From Gloeophyllum trabeum ATCC 11539 (Eukaryota > Basidiomycota > Agaricomycetes > Gloeophyllales > Gloeophyllaceae), in NCBI RefSeq assembly GCF_000344685.1, contig NW_006920428.1, positions 367,041-431,040 of the forward strand: a stretch of DNA of 64,000 nucleotides, in the 5' to 3' direction. The notes below the pieces were generated by a model. It was not told the origin of the DNA. It saw only the letters and a program-made list of their open reading frames with translations, and ran no database searches. This document shows, piece by piece, positions 35,880 to 47,519 of the stretch. The translations under genes and the position numbers were made by a program. The stretch's first letter is position 1. The number at the start of each line of letters is the position of its first letter.

Positions 35880-36480
35880 CCTCTCAGTAGATTCGGATGA
35901 GGTGTCCAAGCGAGGGGACACCGCTGTTGCAACGGTGAAAGAGGTGGAATAGCGGCCGACTTTAACGTTCCGTCAGCCTACCGCGCACCCGGAGAAGGTA
36001 TCTGGAACGGCTTATACTGGTAATTGCGACTTCTGCTCTGCGAATTTGCCGTTCCGGCGCAAGGCTTCCCTGCCGAAAGATGGCTTGGAGGGCATGTACA
36101 TCGATCTTTATAACAATATCCTCGCGTGACAAGCCAATCCCGATTACACCGCTCAAGCCTTCCTGCCGCGTCTATACTCTGTTGGAAATGAAAGAGCACC
36201 AGGTTGTTTTCGCTGTCGGCCCATCCCGATGGCGGGCCTGCCGTACGAAACAGAATTGAATCTACTCAAGAGAAGCCGTCTATCACTTCATCGAAAGCGA
36301 GGACTTTTCCCCCTATCACCAGGTCCTCACCCCGCAGGACGATGAGATTAGCTCTGCTAAGGGCGCGTTCGAGAAGCACGCTTGGGTCGGCGGCGAAGGT
36401 CAGGCGCCGTTTAAGGGATTCTTGTCATTTATTTGGGAGTACAGCAGACTAAGAAAGAGAACAAGACGTGGGAGCGGTAA
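35880..36480 (+). pseudogene. decayed coding-like stretch, unidentified
   Basis: Plus-strand frames with protein-like composition are interrupted by stops and frame changes. They are DSDEVSKRGDTAVATVKEVE near 35889-35948, GNCDFCSANLPFRRKASLPK near 36020-36080, and EAVYHFIESEDFSPYHQVLT then PQDDEISSAKGAFEKHAW at about 36265-36380. No continuous model can be made, and I do not recognise the family. It could be a relic of a gene between B and C. Confidence 0.25.
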
Positions 36481-36685
36481 GACTTACAGAGTCTTTTCGG
36501 GTGGTTGGGTTGAGGGATGAAGGGATCGGGAAGGTGCTTGGGGTAGGTTCGAAGCTCGTTTTCAGGTATCGTAATTTACACCGTCTGATTATATCCGACT
36601 ATGTCCGCTCTATATCTACAGAGATCGTGCTTGTCCGCTGATTGTACCCCTGGAGTGACTTGCTGAAGGTGAGCAGCTGATCGCT

Positions 36686-38509
36686 TCATTTCGCACTCTG
36701 ACCGTTCCTCGACCTGATAGCCCAGAATGCCATCCTATACCAATTGGTCTCGTTTTCGCCAACTCCCGGGAAGCTATCGAGGTCCCCACTCTTCGCCATG
36801 TCCACCTTCTTCCGCATCTCGCCGAATGAAAAGAATCCCTCGAATAATTCTTGACCATCCTTTCCTTCCCAGACGCGGGTCATCTTCAGTACTCCTTCCG
36901 CTCGGTCTGTCGCGGTGGCGGACACACCGGCCTTTAGGACGACCGAATTCGGGCAGGGGAAGAAGGTTATCTCGTCCGGGCGGAAGATCAAACGCCTCTC
37001 CGCCTCGAGAGACTGCACGATTATCTCATATGTCCCCGCCGTACGCGCATGTCCTGGCGTAGGATCGGGCTGCAGCCTGCAGACGAAGCCGCCAACCGGA
37101 CTCTTGGACGGCGAGGATGAAGATACCCGGGGTGTCGGCAGGAAGATGCTGCCTGTCCGGTCGCCCTCAGCTTGGCGCTTCAGAATAGCGTCGTGCAGGT
37201 CCTGGTGTCGCATAGTCGGAGCGCCTTTGGGAAGGTATACCTGCCTCAGGTTGTCGATGTCGCATGACCACAGGTCCATGCTGCCTGAGTATATCTCGAT
37301 TGGTAGTGGCTCGTCCTAATTAGAGGATTGGTTGGATGTGCGATACGGGCACTGCGACGGGCGGATGCTCACCTTGGCAGGGTCGGCCACAACTCTGATT
37401 TGAGGATGCATCGTTTGCGCTTCGAATGCGGGTGGTGGCTGCTCCTGACCCAGGCGACGTCGTCAGTTCATCACGTTGGCATAGATATTGTGAGATACTT
37501 ACTCTGGCTGGAATTGTTGAGCCCTTGACTTGGTTAGCTCGGACATGTTCAAATTGGGCCCCGGAACGTCTCGCTTTCGTCACGTCCGTCGCATCGTCGG
37601 AAGGCAACCTAGTCCGCTTGCCACTTCCCGTGCGCGAATTGCAAGTACTTGAAGCCGTTGGTCTGGATGAACTGACGCCTTGAAACGATCGTCCGTCTCG
37701 GCCGTCACCGGCTTTGTCGAATTTGGCCCTCTTTCGCCCCTTGCCCTGAGAATGCATGGTCGTCTGCGCGATGGCTGGACCGGTCGCAGCGTGCGGTCGG
37801 TCGACGTGCTTTGCCATGTCATCGGGAGATCTGGCTCTCTTGCGGCGTGGCTCCCGATATACAGTGGGCGCTAGCGCAGCTCCTGCAGAAGGATGACCTA
37901 AGACGAGCCTCCCGGGATGGGTGTTAGCACCGGGCACTGTGATTCTCTCCCCACCGGTGGCGTTGGCAGCGTTTACAGCTTGCATTCTGCTCTCGCCGTA
38001 GAAGGATCTTTCTGGACGCCTGTCAGTATTTCCAGGCTGGGCCGCGCTCCCTTGGCTTGCTGCCTGATATGGATCGTACGAACCATGAGGATTCCAAGTG
38101 GCGGTTGTGGCCCCCATTCCTGAAGGTGGATATCCTTCCGCTTGCACGTAAGTGCTCTGAGCAGTCCAGACGCTTTGGGTGATCGGGTACTCATGGGAAA
38201 GCCAGGTTGCGGGCGCGTAGGCTGAAGGAGGACCGGTATGGTAATATTGTCCTCCTGAAGGGAATGTAGCGTGAGGAGGCTCGTGAAAACCCATCGACGG
38301 CCCAGCTCTCGGGATCGTGTTTCCCACTCCATGCAGTCTAGTATCCCGAGAAGATTCATGATTGTACACGACCTGATGCGGGTAATATGGATGTGAATTG
38401 TGTGGCGTTCGGACATGCTTGGCTGGGCTTTTGGCACCGTAAGAAAGGAATCGAAACGGACTCAAGGATACCCATTAGTATCAGGACTTACTCGAGTATC
38501 CTTCGGCAT
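36686..38509 (-). CDS. unnamed family member C, 544 aa
   Basis: Four exons, 38509-38492, 38417-37503, 37444-37373 and 37315-36686, all in phase. The N-terminal ~330 residues are disordered (Pro/Tyr/Gly/His rich, then Arg/Lys rich with REPRRKRARSPDD, a likely nuclear signal). The C-terminal module follows: QTMHPQIRVVADPAK, GSMDLWSCDIDNLRQVYLPK, GRTAGTYEIIVQSLEAE-like beta segment, FFPCPNSVV, AEGVLKMTRVWEGKDGQELF, EGFFSFGEMR and RMAFWAIRSRN. It ends shortly after, without the EIGLGP tail of A and B. The start at 38509 is the ATG of a 6-codon first exon behind a TATA box. Function unknown. Confidence 0.82.
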
Positions 38510-38584
38510 CGTACGTGTATAATAACCAGATAAAAGTGTAGGGTGATGGAGGTCGTGGTCAAGCAGTGACACGAGTTGTGGTGC

Positions 38585-38598
38585 CCTTTATATGTGGC
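38585..38598 (-). promoter_or_regulatory. TATA box of family member C
   Basis: Minus strand CCACATATAAAGGGCA, about 78 bases before the ATG at 38509, with a CACACGCCAC stretch in front as in member B. Confidence 0.6.
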
Positions 38599-38877
38599 GT
38601 GTGGCGTAAGTGAGCACAAAGGGCACCGACCAGGGTGTGAGATCGGTCAAAGCGCATTTGCTTTGCTTTCCTCATCATTATGGGGAACAGTGGCCAGACT
38701 TTGAGATACCCCTGTACATTCCCCTAATGCTGATCATCTGGCAGTATCTCGCAACTGGGTGTGCATGCTTCGTGGCATACATACGCTCAGGTTAACAGTG
38801 ACATACGACCAGAGAACAGTCCCATCTGATTGCGCACAGCTACGGGAACGCTACATCATACTCTAGGACGTCACAAA

Positions 38878-41365
38878 CTAGGCCTTCGTACGAGACACCT
38901 TTGACCTCCGCTCATCTCCAGCATCAACCTCATTACGCATACTTGCGCTGCGCTTTGACGTCGTCTTCGAGGTGGAACGCCACGGCTCGTTCTTATAGTC
39001 ACGAGGAACCTTACAAGGCTCCTTATCGTTGCCGGGCCAGTTTCCCTCGAGCAAGTGATCTCTAAAAAGGTTAACCATGTGCTTGTGGTCTCGCAAATAT
39101 CCTGCCACTTTCTCGTACTCCTCTCGAATCTTGTGAAGGTCAACGGGATCCGGTTTATCATCTGCCCTATACCTCCGGTCTAGCAAGAAAACTTGTTTCC
39201 GTGGCCCTTGTGGATATGTGACTTCAGGAAGAGGCCCAGCGGCCGAAAGAACTTCCTGACTGTCTTCGTGGAGGCGGTAACGTGCTTGGAACCATTTGAA
39301 GAGTGTGCTGACGATGACCTGAAGGCTCGGGCATTGGAATTTAAGCTCGAGTCTTCCCGCCAAGAAACTCTTTATCTTGTGCGCACCGCCGCAGATCTCG
39401 CCATTCTTCTTCTCGACGTAGTCGAAGAACTTGCTCATAAAATCCCCTACAGAGAGACAGCCGTCGGCTGGCAAGTACTGGACTGCCTCGTAGATCAAGA
39501 CGTGCAAGAAAGATTCGAGATCGTCCTCCAGTTCATGGGACTTGCAGGGGTCGTCAAGCAGTCGTCCGGACATAAATTGCCATGTGCCCTGGATCCCACA
39601 GACGCGGTTAAATAGGGCTACTCGAATGTGACGTAGAAAATGGGCACGCACCGTCCTGTCGGCTTGTCTGGCACCCTGGATATCTATACTCTTCGACAGA
39701 TCCCAGTCGTTCAGCAGCCCACTTGTCTCAATCTCGCCGTCTGCGTTTCGCGTTCGCAAGATTAGAATGTTCCCGGCACTAACGTCTCTATGAAGAATGT
39801 GTGCTTCGCCAAAGGCCTCGGCATGCGCTAATGCGAATATAAGCCTCGCAAACGTTTGAGAGATTACCGATCATCGGGGAAAACACGTACCACAGATGCA
39901 TTCGTAGATCACCTCGACCAGTTCCCTCGAATCGGTGAACTCCTTCAGGTTTTGTCCAATTTCCTTCACCACCAGACGGTAATGCACGTGTCGCTTCATG
40001 GCATTAAATGCGCCATCCCGATCGCACCAATGATCCGGTGACGATGTGGTCTGACCTGCAACATCCCCGTCGCAAACCAATGTGGGCACGAAATGAACGT
40101 TCGCCTTGTTCAACTGACGCAACGTATCGCCCTCCTTCAGCAGATTCGGAGAGTCTACTCGCCAGCAATCTTTCAGAAACACGAACCGACGACCCGAGAC
40201 GTCCCAGGCAATATAGCCACGAGTGGCCCGGCCTGTGAGGCCAGCAGTGGGGGTATGCGGCTGGCCCACTAGGAAATAGCGAGGCTCAGTGGCTGGGATC
40301 TCTCTTGTCGAGGATGCAGGAGCGCTGTCAGAAGGAGGGGGATCGACTGTGACGTCGACGCGTAGTTTATACCATGGCCACGATGGGTCGAAGGAGTTCT
40401 TGATGTAATTCAACTGGTATGGCTGCATATCTTGCGTCTGCTTCAGGGCGGTGGTAATAGTCTCATATTCCGCGGAGTCCTTTACAATCTCCTCGGCGGT
40501 CTCGTCATATCCCTGCTCCTTTGGACTAGCATTGACGAACCTCCAGATGAAATCAGAGAGAAGTTTGGGTTTATCAGCGTAGTTGATCTTCTTAGAGAAC
40601 ACCGCGCCAGAGCGGTCCCAACGAACAAACCGGGCATAGTGACCGAGAATGACGAGCGAGAACAGATGCGTACGATGTTGGTATGCAAATATCTCTGCCG
40701 CATATCCTATGATCTGGCCGCGAACGTTCCTTCGCTCATCAGAGTCGGCACCGTCAGGCAACTCGTCATCGTCCTCAAAGGGATCCGACTTGACCGTATT
40801 CGCCTCCGTCTTGAATTCGGCGAAGAGTGCGACCCGGTCCCAACGTGGATTCGGTGTTACGTCCTTTGGCCTGGGGGGTACGTGATCCTTGTGGTAGAGA
40901 CCCATGTCCATCATCTGGTAACCCCTATCCTGAGTATCTCGGGAGTCCTTCTTGGTGGCAGTATTCACAAATACGTATTCCGACTCCTTGGTCTTCTTGT
41001 CCTTTTTGCCAAGACCCGCCGCCTCAACGCAGTTGATCTAGTCGAGAGTGAGGAGTCAAGATACGAGGGGCCGCAAGAGCAACCATTGAATAGTATTGAC
41101 TCACAAAGACATCATACATCGCTTTCTCACTAGCGCACTTCTTCATGTGCTTGAATGCTCCGCGACAGTCTGGTCTATCCTCGCGAGCCACGGGCAGGAA
41201 CTTTTTCAGGAATTCGTCAGCAGGCATGGGACCTGCGAATTTGTTCGTCATTGCTAGAACGTTTTGCTGCTTCTTGGACTTGGCGTCGGGTACAGTGGCC
41301 GAATATGGCTGGAAGCCAGCGGGCGCGTTCTTGCGAGGCGACGAATCCGTTAGAGACGAGGACAT
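38878..41365 (-). CDS. FunK1 fungal-type protein kinase, gene 4
   Basis: Exons 41365-41105, 41037-39891, 39827-39652 and 39588-38878 give 764 residues. Intron positions are the same as in the other copies. N-terminal class region: MTNKFAGPMPADEFLKKFLP, WDRSGAVFSKKI, EQGYDETAEEIVKDS. Kinase core: RATRGYIAWDVSGRRFVFLK, then DCWRV, HILHRDVSAGN (H482, D484, N489), LLNDWDLSKS, and GTWQFMSGRLL after the third intron. The charged C-terminus ends RRSKVSRTKA. No broken residue was seen. It is the only FunK1 gene here on the minus strand. Its promoter faces a FunK1 relic transcribed the other way. Confidence 0.93.
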
Positions 41366-41407
41366 GGTGGGAGGAAAGAGTTAAGCTCACACGGCAAAGG
41401 TCTTCTC

Positions 41408-41770
41408 GTTATATATGTTCAGAATGCGGTCCTGCGGGGAATCCCGCTTATCGATCAATCAGTGCAGGCGCGCCTTTGTTCTGCCACGTTTCGGTCGCGA
41501 AGACCTATCACGAATGCTTGACGCGTGATATACCCTCCTGAGCAACTATCACGGACTTAAGCCACGTCAACAGCGTTACTTGCACAGTAGTACACCCGGT
41601 GGAAAGGTTGAGAATAGAATAGGATCCGGAAAAGGCTGTGGTAATCACGGTGGCGAGCAGGACGCGTGTAGGTATGAGCAGCGTGACCTCGCGCGTCGTC
41701 TTTGTGACACGTCACGTGTGGGTCCACCTCGTGTCGCCATTGGTTACGCAAGTAAGATTGACCCGTGAAT
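41408..41770 (-). promoter_or_regulatory. FunK1-type promoter, gene 4
   Basis: Read on the minus strand: GGACCCACACGTGAC at 41725-41711, the GAAACGTGGCAGAACAAAGG and TTGATCGATAAGCGGGA element at about 41500-41440, and a CATATATAAC box near 41417-41408, about 45 bases before the ATG. The whole 41590-41770 block matches the upstream block of gene 5 (53580-53770) in the same orientation relative to the gene. Confidence 0.7.
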
Positions 41771-42153
41771 GGATTCAGACGACAGCGGAAGGAGTTCGAA
41801 GAACTCGCTCGAGCAAGACAGTCACGTCAAACGCCGAGGACGATCCTCCAGCATCCGGTTACTCGCCCTCACTCGGCCACGCGTCGACTCAGGCTTGCGC
41901 TGCTTATGTGAAGAACAAATGTCGCATGGTCCATACCCGGTCCGTGTCTAGATAATATGCCTAAGGTACAACATTGACCAATTCAAGGGGGTAGTTCTTT
42001 TGCACCTGTTGAAATTCTCGCTTTCCACCATGCCATCTAAAATTTGGAATTTTCGTATCTCTGGGTCTTTCCCTGGCAAGAGCGAACTCTCGATAGCACA
42101 CCAACATTCCACTTTAGGTCAACCGAAGATACCATCAAGAAGAGTATACGAAA

Positions 42154-43260
42154 ATGCCTGGTAACTTCAAGTTCGTCGGGCAGCTAGCCCTCGATGAGCT
42201 TCTGGACAAGTTCTTGCGCGTCGGTGACACTGACGACCCTCAGTGCATGTAATGATATGATTCACGAAATGCAAATGGAATGAGAGATGTATGAGATGTT
42301 TGTGCATGGGGTGTGCTGACCCGCCGCCCTGGCCATACATCAAGATCTGCGGGACGAACTCATGCCACCTGCGTCACCGATAAAAGTTATGTCCGGACTC
42401 CGGGCTATATATCTGTGTCTACGCCTGACACCTTTCCACATAAGGGGACGAAGATACTTGGCAAGCATAGAGTGAAGGTGGCTTTGTATCGTGATGGGGA
42501 CGCACCGAAGTGTGCGGTGATATGCCGAAATTGGGTAGGATCGTATGGTCGAGTTCCGGAGCCACGGAACCTCTATGCTGCGATTTGCTTGAGAACTATG
42601 CCAAAAACCAGATGTAGCTAATCTCTAATGATCAATTGACCTCGGACGCTGCTCCAATAGCACAGTTGGTCCGAGTCCGCCGACAGCCTTCCCATAATTT
42701 CTCCGTTCTTATCCTGTATGATCATCGCAGAGTAATACGGCTCGATCGCACAGTTTCTTTATTTACAGGAAAACCTTGTCTACACCGAATATCCCAAATA
42801 GCTCTTCACATTCCTTTGGTATTTCGTCCATCTCGATGAACGGCAGCAAGGGTACGATGAGACCGCGCGATCATGGAGGACTCCACTCTACAGAATATTA
42901 TGATGATGATGATTGCGGACGGGAGCAGGTCGGGTGATAATGGTGTTGAGCGCCCGGAAGCCTATGGACTGGAATACTTCAAGGCATCGTGCGCCGACTT
43001 TTCGCTCGTGTGGAAGTCGCGGGTCGATACCCCGATACCTGGCCATGATTCGGTGGTCTCCGAATCGAGTCCGGACACTAGCTCAGGTTCGAGCGATACG
43101 GTACGCTCACCGCGATTCGTCACTTTCTCGTCGAAAAACCTCAGTTGACTACGCCTGGTCTGACACCGCGCCACCCGCGGCTATGCATATATGATCTGGA
43201 CCTGGAGAGCAACAAGCTGGTTTAGGTCAAAGACTGCTGGCGCGTTGACATCCCAGAAAT
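42154..43260 (+). pseudogene. FunK1 kinase pseudogene
   Basis: Pieces align in order with the FunK1 genes. KFVGQLALDELLDKFLRVGD (42154-42249) fits the N-terminal KFAGPMPADEFLKKFLP. HNFSVLILYDHRRVIRLDRT (about 42680-42760) fits HVFSLIILGEYVRLVRWDRS. In another frame, after a TAG, comes ERQQGYDETA (about 42840). LEYFKASCADFSLVWKSRVD (about 42970-43030) fits LDYFKRSC..WPWYKLRVD. LDLESNKLV-stop-VKDCWRV (about 43195-43245) fits the beta-3 strand. There are at least two in-frame stops and several frameshifts, and no catalytic loop was found downstream. It is much older than the damage in genes 2 and 3. Confidence 0.8.
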
Positions 43261-43460
43261 GACTCGGATGACAGGCGACATCATATGCAGCACCGAGGAA
43301 AGAACTGTGAAATACATAGCTTGCACTCGATGGAAGGACAAACTTCCAGTGGCACCGCAATTGCAGTGGGCGGGCCTATGGTCGACCCTCGGAAGAATAG
43401 CGTTAGGAGTGGATCGCAGACGTGACATTTTGCGGCGGGCATGGCGGTAATGCATCGTCA

Positions 43461-43881
43461 CCCTCGTATTCTTGTCGTTGACTATATTAGAGGATAACCA
43501 AGGCCTCAGCTGTCTATATGGCGCTTCTGGGATTGACGACTGTAATCAAATTAAATAAGCAAGGGGCGTGTATGTACCCAACCTGGTACGCACATCCACC
43601 GGATCACGACATATGTGGCTGATGTCGTCCGTGCAGTGTGATTATTGATAGCCAGGCCAGGCCGAAAGTCATGATCAGAGAACCCGAGGCCGTCACGCCG
43701 CCGGCAGACCAGTGTGGAAGCAGGATCTGATTGGATCGGCATTCAGGGCCGTAGCGAAATGGGTTCTGATATGATTCGGCACGAGTCACTTCGGATATAT
43801 AACTCGAGATAATACTGTAAAAGCAGTTTATGATGTTGTAACTCCCAGCATTGCTTCCACCGCCAACCTAGCCAACGTGCT
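43461..43881. other. promoter region of the DHA1 transporter
   Basis: About 420 bases without a recognisable gene. TATATAACTC lies near 43797, some 85 bases before the ATG. Confidence 0.4.
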
Positions 43882-45922
43882 ATGGCCAGCGAGGAAACCC
43901 CCTTGCTCGTCAGCGAGGCCGCACAGCAGAAGGCTCACGACGCGTTGTACGATCGATTCTCAAGAAGCCAGAAAAGGGCGATTGTTGCGGTTGTTTCTTG
44001 GGCGGGATTGTTACCCTGTCAGTTGCTCTACTACTACTCTGTTTCACACCATGTACTGACATACACTAAGTCTTCGTTTCAGGATCTTTCGTCCCTTCCA
44101 TACCACAGATAGCTCGGGATTTTGACTCCACGGGGGCCGTTATCAAGTGAGCCTCAATTCATGACGTCCGAGGTCCATCATCTGACGGATGATACAACAG
44201 TTTGGCCGTAAGTCTATCTATATTGACGACAGCATTAGCAAACCTCCTATGGGCGAGATATTCTAGTTTCTGTATGCGTATCCCAACTTTCGCTAGAACC
44301 TCGCTCATGCATGCCTTGTGCAGACGGTCGCAGACCGATATACCTGTTCTCATACCCCTTTCTCTGTATTGGGTCTCTGGGCGTGGCTTCAGCACGTGAT
44401 GTCACCGAGTTAATGTCATGGCGTATCGTGCAAGCATTCGGAGCATCCAGCGGAATGTCCACGGGTGCCGCCGTAATAGGTGACATCTATCGCCTGGAAG
44501 AGAGGGGGACTGCCATGGGCGTATTTTTTGCGGTGAGTTGCTGATGTTCTTTGACCTTACAAACGCCTCATTCTGATACAATCCGTTTACTGTAGGCATG
44601 CCTGCTTGGACCTGCGCTCGCCCCGCTTGCCGGGGGCCTAGCGGCCCACTATGCCTCATGGCGAGTTATGCAGCTCGCGCTGTTTCTCGCAGGATTGAGT
44701 GCGTGGATATCGGTGCTTTTGTTATTGCCAGAAACCGTGCAGCCCGACTCGCAAGGCCTGCCGCGGTACCTCCGGGAGAAGGGCAAGGAGGTGAACAGCT
44801 GGGTGTGGGTCTGGCTGAACCCGTTCAAAAGCCTGTGGCTACTGAGAAGTCCGAACGTCTTGGCAGTGGTGAGTACTGTAAAATGGGTCACTGGAAACAT
44901 GTTCAGTTGACGTATCAAAGACTTTGGCAGGCACCTTCGTGTTGATGACGGACTTCGGTGCGTCGAGCGGCCCTTTCATGACTCCTCCCCCGCATGCTGA
45001 CGGAACTGCTGCAGTGCTCTTGACTCCACTAGCTTATACCGTCGTGAGTGAGATATTCCGTACTTACGTCTATCAATCGCGCTGACTTGGGTGCAGGGAG
45101 TCCGATACAACATCAAAAATGAGGCATTGATCGGTGCGTTCTTCCTACCCGCAGGCCTGGGTAACGTCAGTGAGTCGTCATTCGTGCGATCCCCCCGTCT
45201 ACCGCCTGAGCGAATATCCGTAGTTGGTGCGCCTCTCGGGGGAAACATATCCGATAGAGTGGTGGCGCGATGGAGGAAGAAGCGCAAGGGAGAATGGGTC
45301 CCTGAAGACCGGCTGCGTGCGACCTATTGGGGAGCGCTGGTCCTCGTACCCGTGTCGATTCTCCTGAGCGGGCTTGTAACGCAATTCGTTGATGGGACGC
45401 CGGGCATCGTCCTGAACTTGATCTGCCTGTTCGTCAACGGCATCGGGGTATGTCTGCATTCGCCATCCAGTATCCGGTGACGTCTGACCCACGAGCACAC
45501 GACAGATCGACATCGTGCTGAGCCCGTCGAACGCGTATTACGTCGACGTCCTGCACAGGCAGAGTGCGGAGGTCATCGCAGCCAGCGGGTACGTCAGAAC
45601 TTGCACCTACTCGCGTGCAGAGTAAACGGACTGATCCACATGCGCATGAACCACAGCGCGTTTCGGAGCATCATCCTGGCCGCCAGCACCGCCTGCGTCC
45701 TCCCTCTGATCAATCGCATCGGCGTGGCCGCGACGGACGCGCTGGCAGCCGCTATCGCGTGGCTCGGCTTCGTGTAAGTGCTATCGTCGGACTGAATGCC
45801 TGGCGATGGCGATGCTCACCTCGCGCACGCATCCACACAGACTGCTCTGGTGCACGATACGATACGGGGGCAAGATGCGGGCGTGGTTGGACGTGGGGTA
45901 CTCGACGATCCAGGATACATAG
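43882..45922 (+). CDS. MFS transporter, DHA1 (drug:H+ antiporter) type
   Basis: Twelve-helix proton antiporter of the plasma membrane, of the group that exports drugs, polyamines or other small organics. The substrate cannot be read from the sequence. About ten exons join in frame, the first 43882-44017 and the second from 44071. The N-terminus has EETPLLVSEAA, a common vacuolar or plasma-membrane leader. Helix 1-2 is WAGLLPFFVSGSFVPSIPQI, motif A is WARYSSFYGRRPIYLFSYP, and motif C is ACLLGPALAPLAGGL. Helices 5-6 are RVMQLALFLAGLSAWISVLL. The long loop and second half contain GTFVLMTDFGASSGP, IGAPLGGNISDRVVARW, LSPSNAYYVDVLHRQSAEVI and AATDALAAAIAWLGFVLLWC. It ends KMRAWLDVGYSTIQDT. No disabling change was seen. 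Confidence 0.9.
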
Positions 45923-47519
45923 CTTCATTTGGTATTCGACATAGACAACTAGATCTGCAGCTGCTCATTTGGGCAAGCATTCTTATAGGAAGGTCGGGAA
46001 CGTGGACGGCGGTATGGAGGCAAAACGTGCCTGATGGGCTGGGGTTGTTCTGGCCATCGCCCGGGCCCACTCAGATATCCAGATATCTGCGCGGGGCCTT
46101 CAGACACCGCCTCATTTTGCACGGTTACGGCAGGTCAGGCTCCAAGGCTTGTGCTGTGCATTTTACGATTGGCAGCGGCTGTGCGGGGTAGGTGCTTCTC
46201 AGCCTCTATCAGTTCTTGGCAACGATGTCCACGTTCCGCCGGACCTCGAAGATAGACTGGTCTTCTGCAACCATGCAGAAGCGTGCTCCCATGCGTGGCC
46301 AAGGGGGAGTGCCGAGAAACATGCCATAATTGGGGAACGCAAGAGTCGAGGTTCAGAGAATCACCGGGAGCAAGACGCCAGCCCTCTTCCGTAGAGACCG
46401 TAGACGTGAGAAGCGTGGTGGAGCTGTTAGGCAGAGGTGCCAGATCGAGGGACATAGAGCAAGTCTGTATGAAGGGAAAGATTTCATAAACCCTGGTTGA
46501 TCGATTCATTCTAACTGCGGAGAACCACGGTCCACGGTTGTACGGGAGAGAGACGGCCATATACGGATGCCATTCATTCCTGCTTCTAAGATTAGCTGTT
46601 CGCGACTAACCGCCTCCTACCGTGATGCGTATAGCCTCAAGCACGAGCGGGCAGCAGAGTCGAGGTAGAAATTTTGAGCCTAGTGTTAATGTGAATCGAG
46701 TGGAATTTACCTTTGTCAGGGCTACAACTTGAATGGATTTCTAGGGCAACTGACCGTCAGGTTGGAGTTCCGGTGCCCAGCATCCATCTACGCTGAGATG
46801 TAACAGGGCTGTAGACATTACAGGCGCCCTCTCCTCGCCAAGCTCAGTGGTGTGTCGTCCTGGGCTGCGAGGTTATAAGAACCGACCGAGCCATTTCGAC
46901 ATTCCCCGTATGTCCGAGGGACGTTGCAGACAGTCTGTCCTTGAGAGAAATGGGCGATGGTGGGACGCCAAATTTTATCGCAGGAGGGAACTCGCCGAGA
47001 AGTGGGTTGCAAAAATAAGGGGGTTTTCCGGATAGCGACAACTAGAGGGGGCACCGATGGAACATGGAAGAACAAACGTGAGAAAAACATATACAATCCC
47101 AGCGTAATCGGTCGATCTTGGGACGATTGCGGTTTTCGGGGTCCCGCCACGATGAGGTGCAGCGGCCCAACACGCGGAGAAGGCAGACTCGTGTCGTGCG
47201 ATGCAGAACCGCTCAAAATCTGGAAGCGTGGCTTGAAGCCATCCGCTATCTCCTCCGTCTTGATACTGGCGACCGTTACTCTTCCGTCATCGTCCTCGAC
47301 AGCGACCAGGCGTGCGTTGTTGACGACAGTCAAGCTCATGGTAGCGGTAGTTTAGTGTTGGCTTCGCAACGAGGACAAAGCGGTGAGTGCGCCTTCTCTT
47401 TTGTCCCGCGGAAGCCCTGTTTCTGCCTTTATGTAAAATTGAGGACTGACTGTCTTGATCATCTTGATATTCGCCGGACAGCGAGGCATCTCGGTTAGGC
47501 ACACCGCTATTATACGAAG
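45923..47519. other. intergenic; one weak minus-strand ORF
   Basis: 1.6 kb. The frame 47339-46818 (minus, 173 codons, MSLTVVNNARLVAVEDDDGR) sits divergently 180 bases from the next gene and starts with plausible coding sequence. It has no motif I recognise, and its second half looks random, so it is listed here rather than as a gene. The minus frame 46560-46135 is also unsupported. Confidence 0.3.

Noticed and set aside
37973..38437. 154-codon minus-strand frame starting MPKAQPSMSERHT
   Set aside because: It is a shadow of family member C. The other frame carries the Pro/Tyr-rich region and joins in phase to the downstream exons.
46818..47339. 173-codon minus-strand frame as a gene
   Set aside because: The first ~40 codons look plausible, but no motif or supporting structure was found, so it is mentioned only in the intergenic entry.
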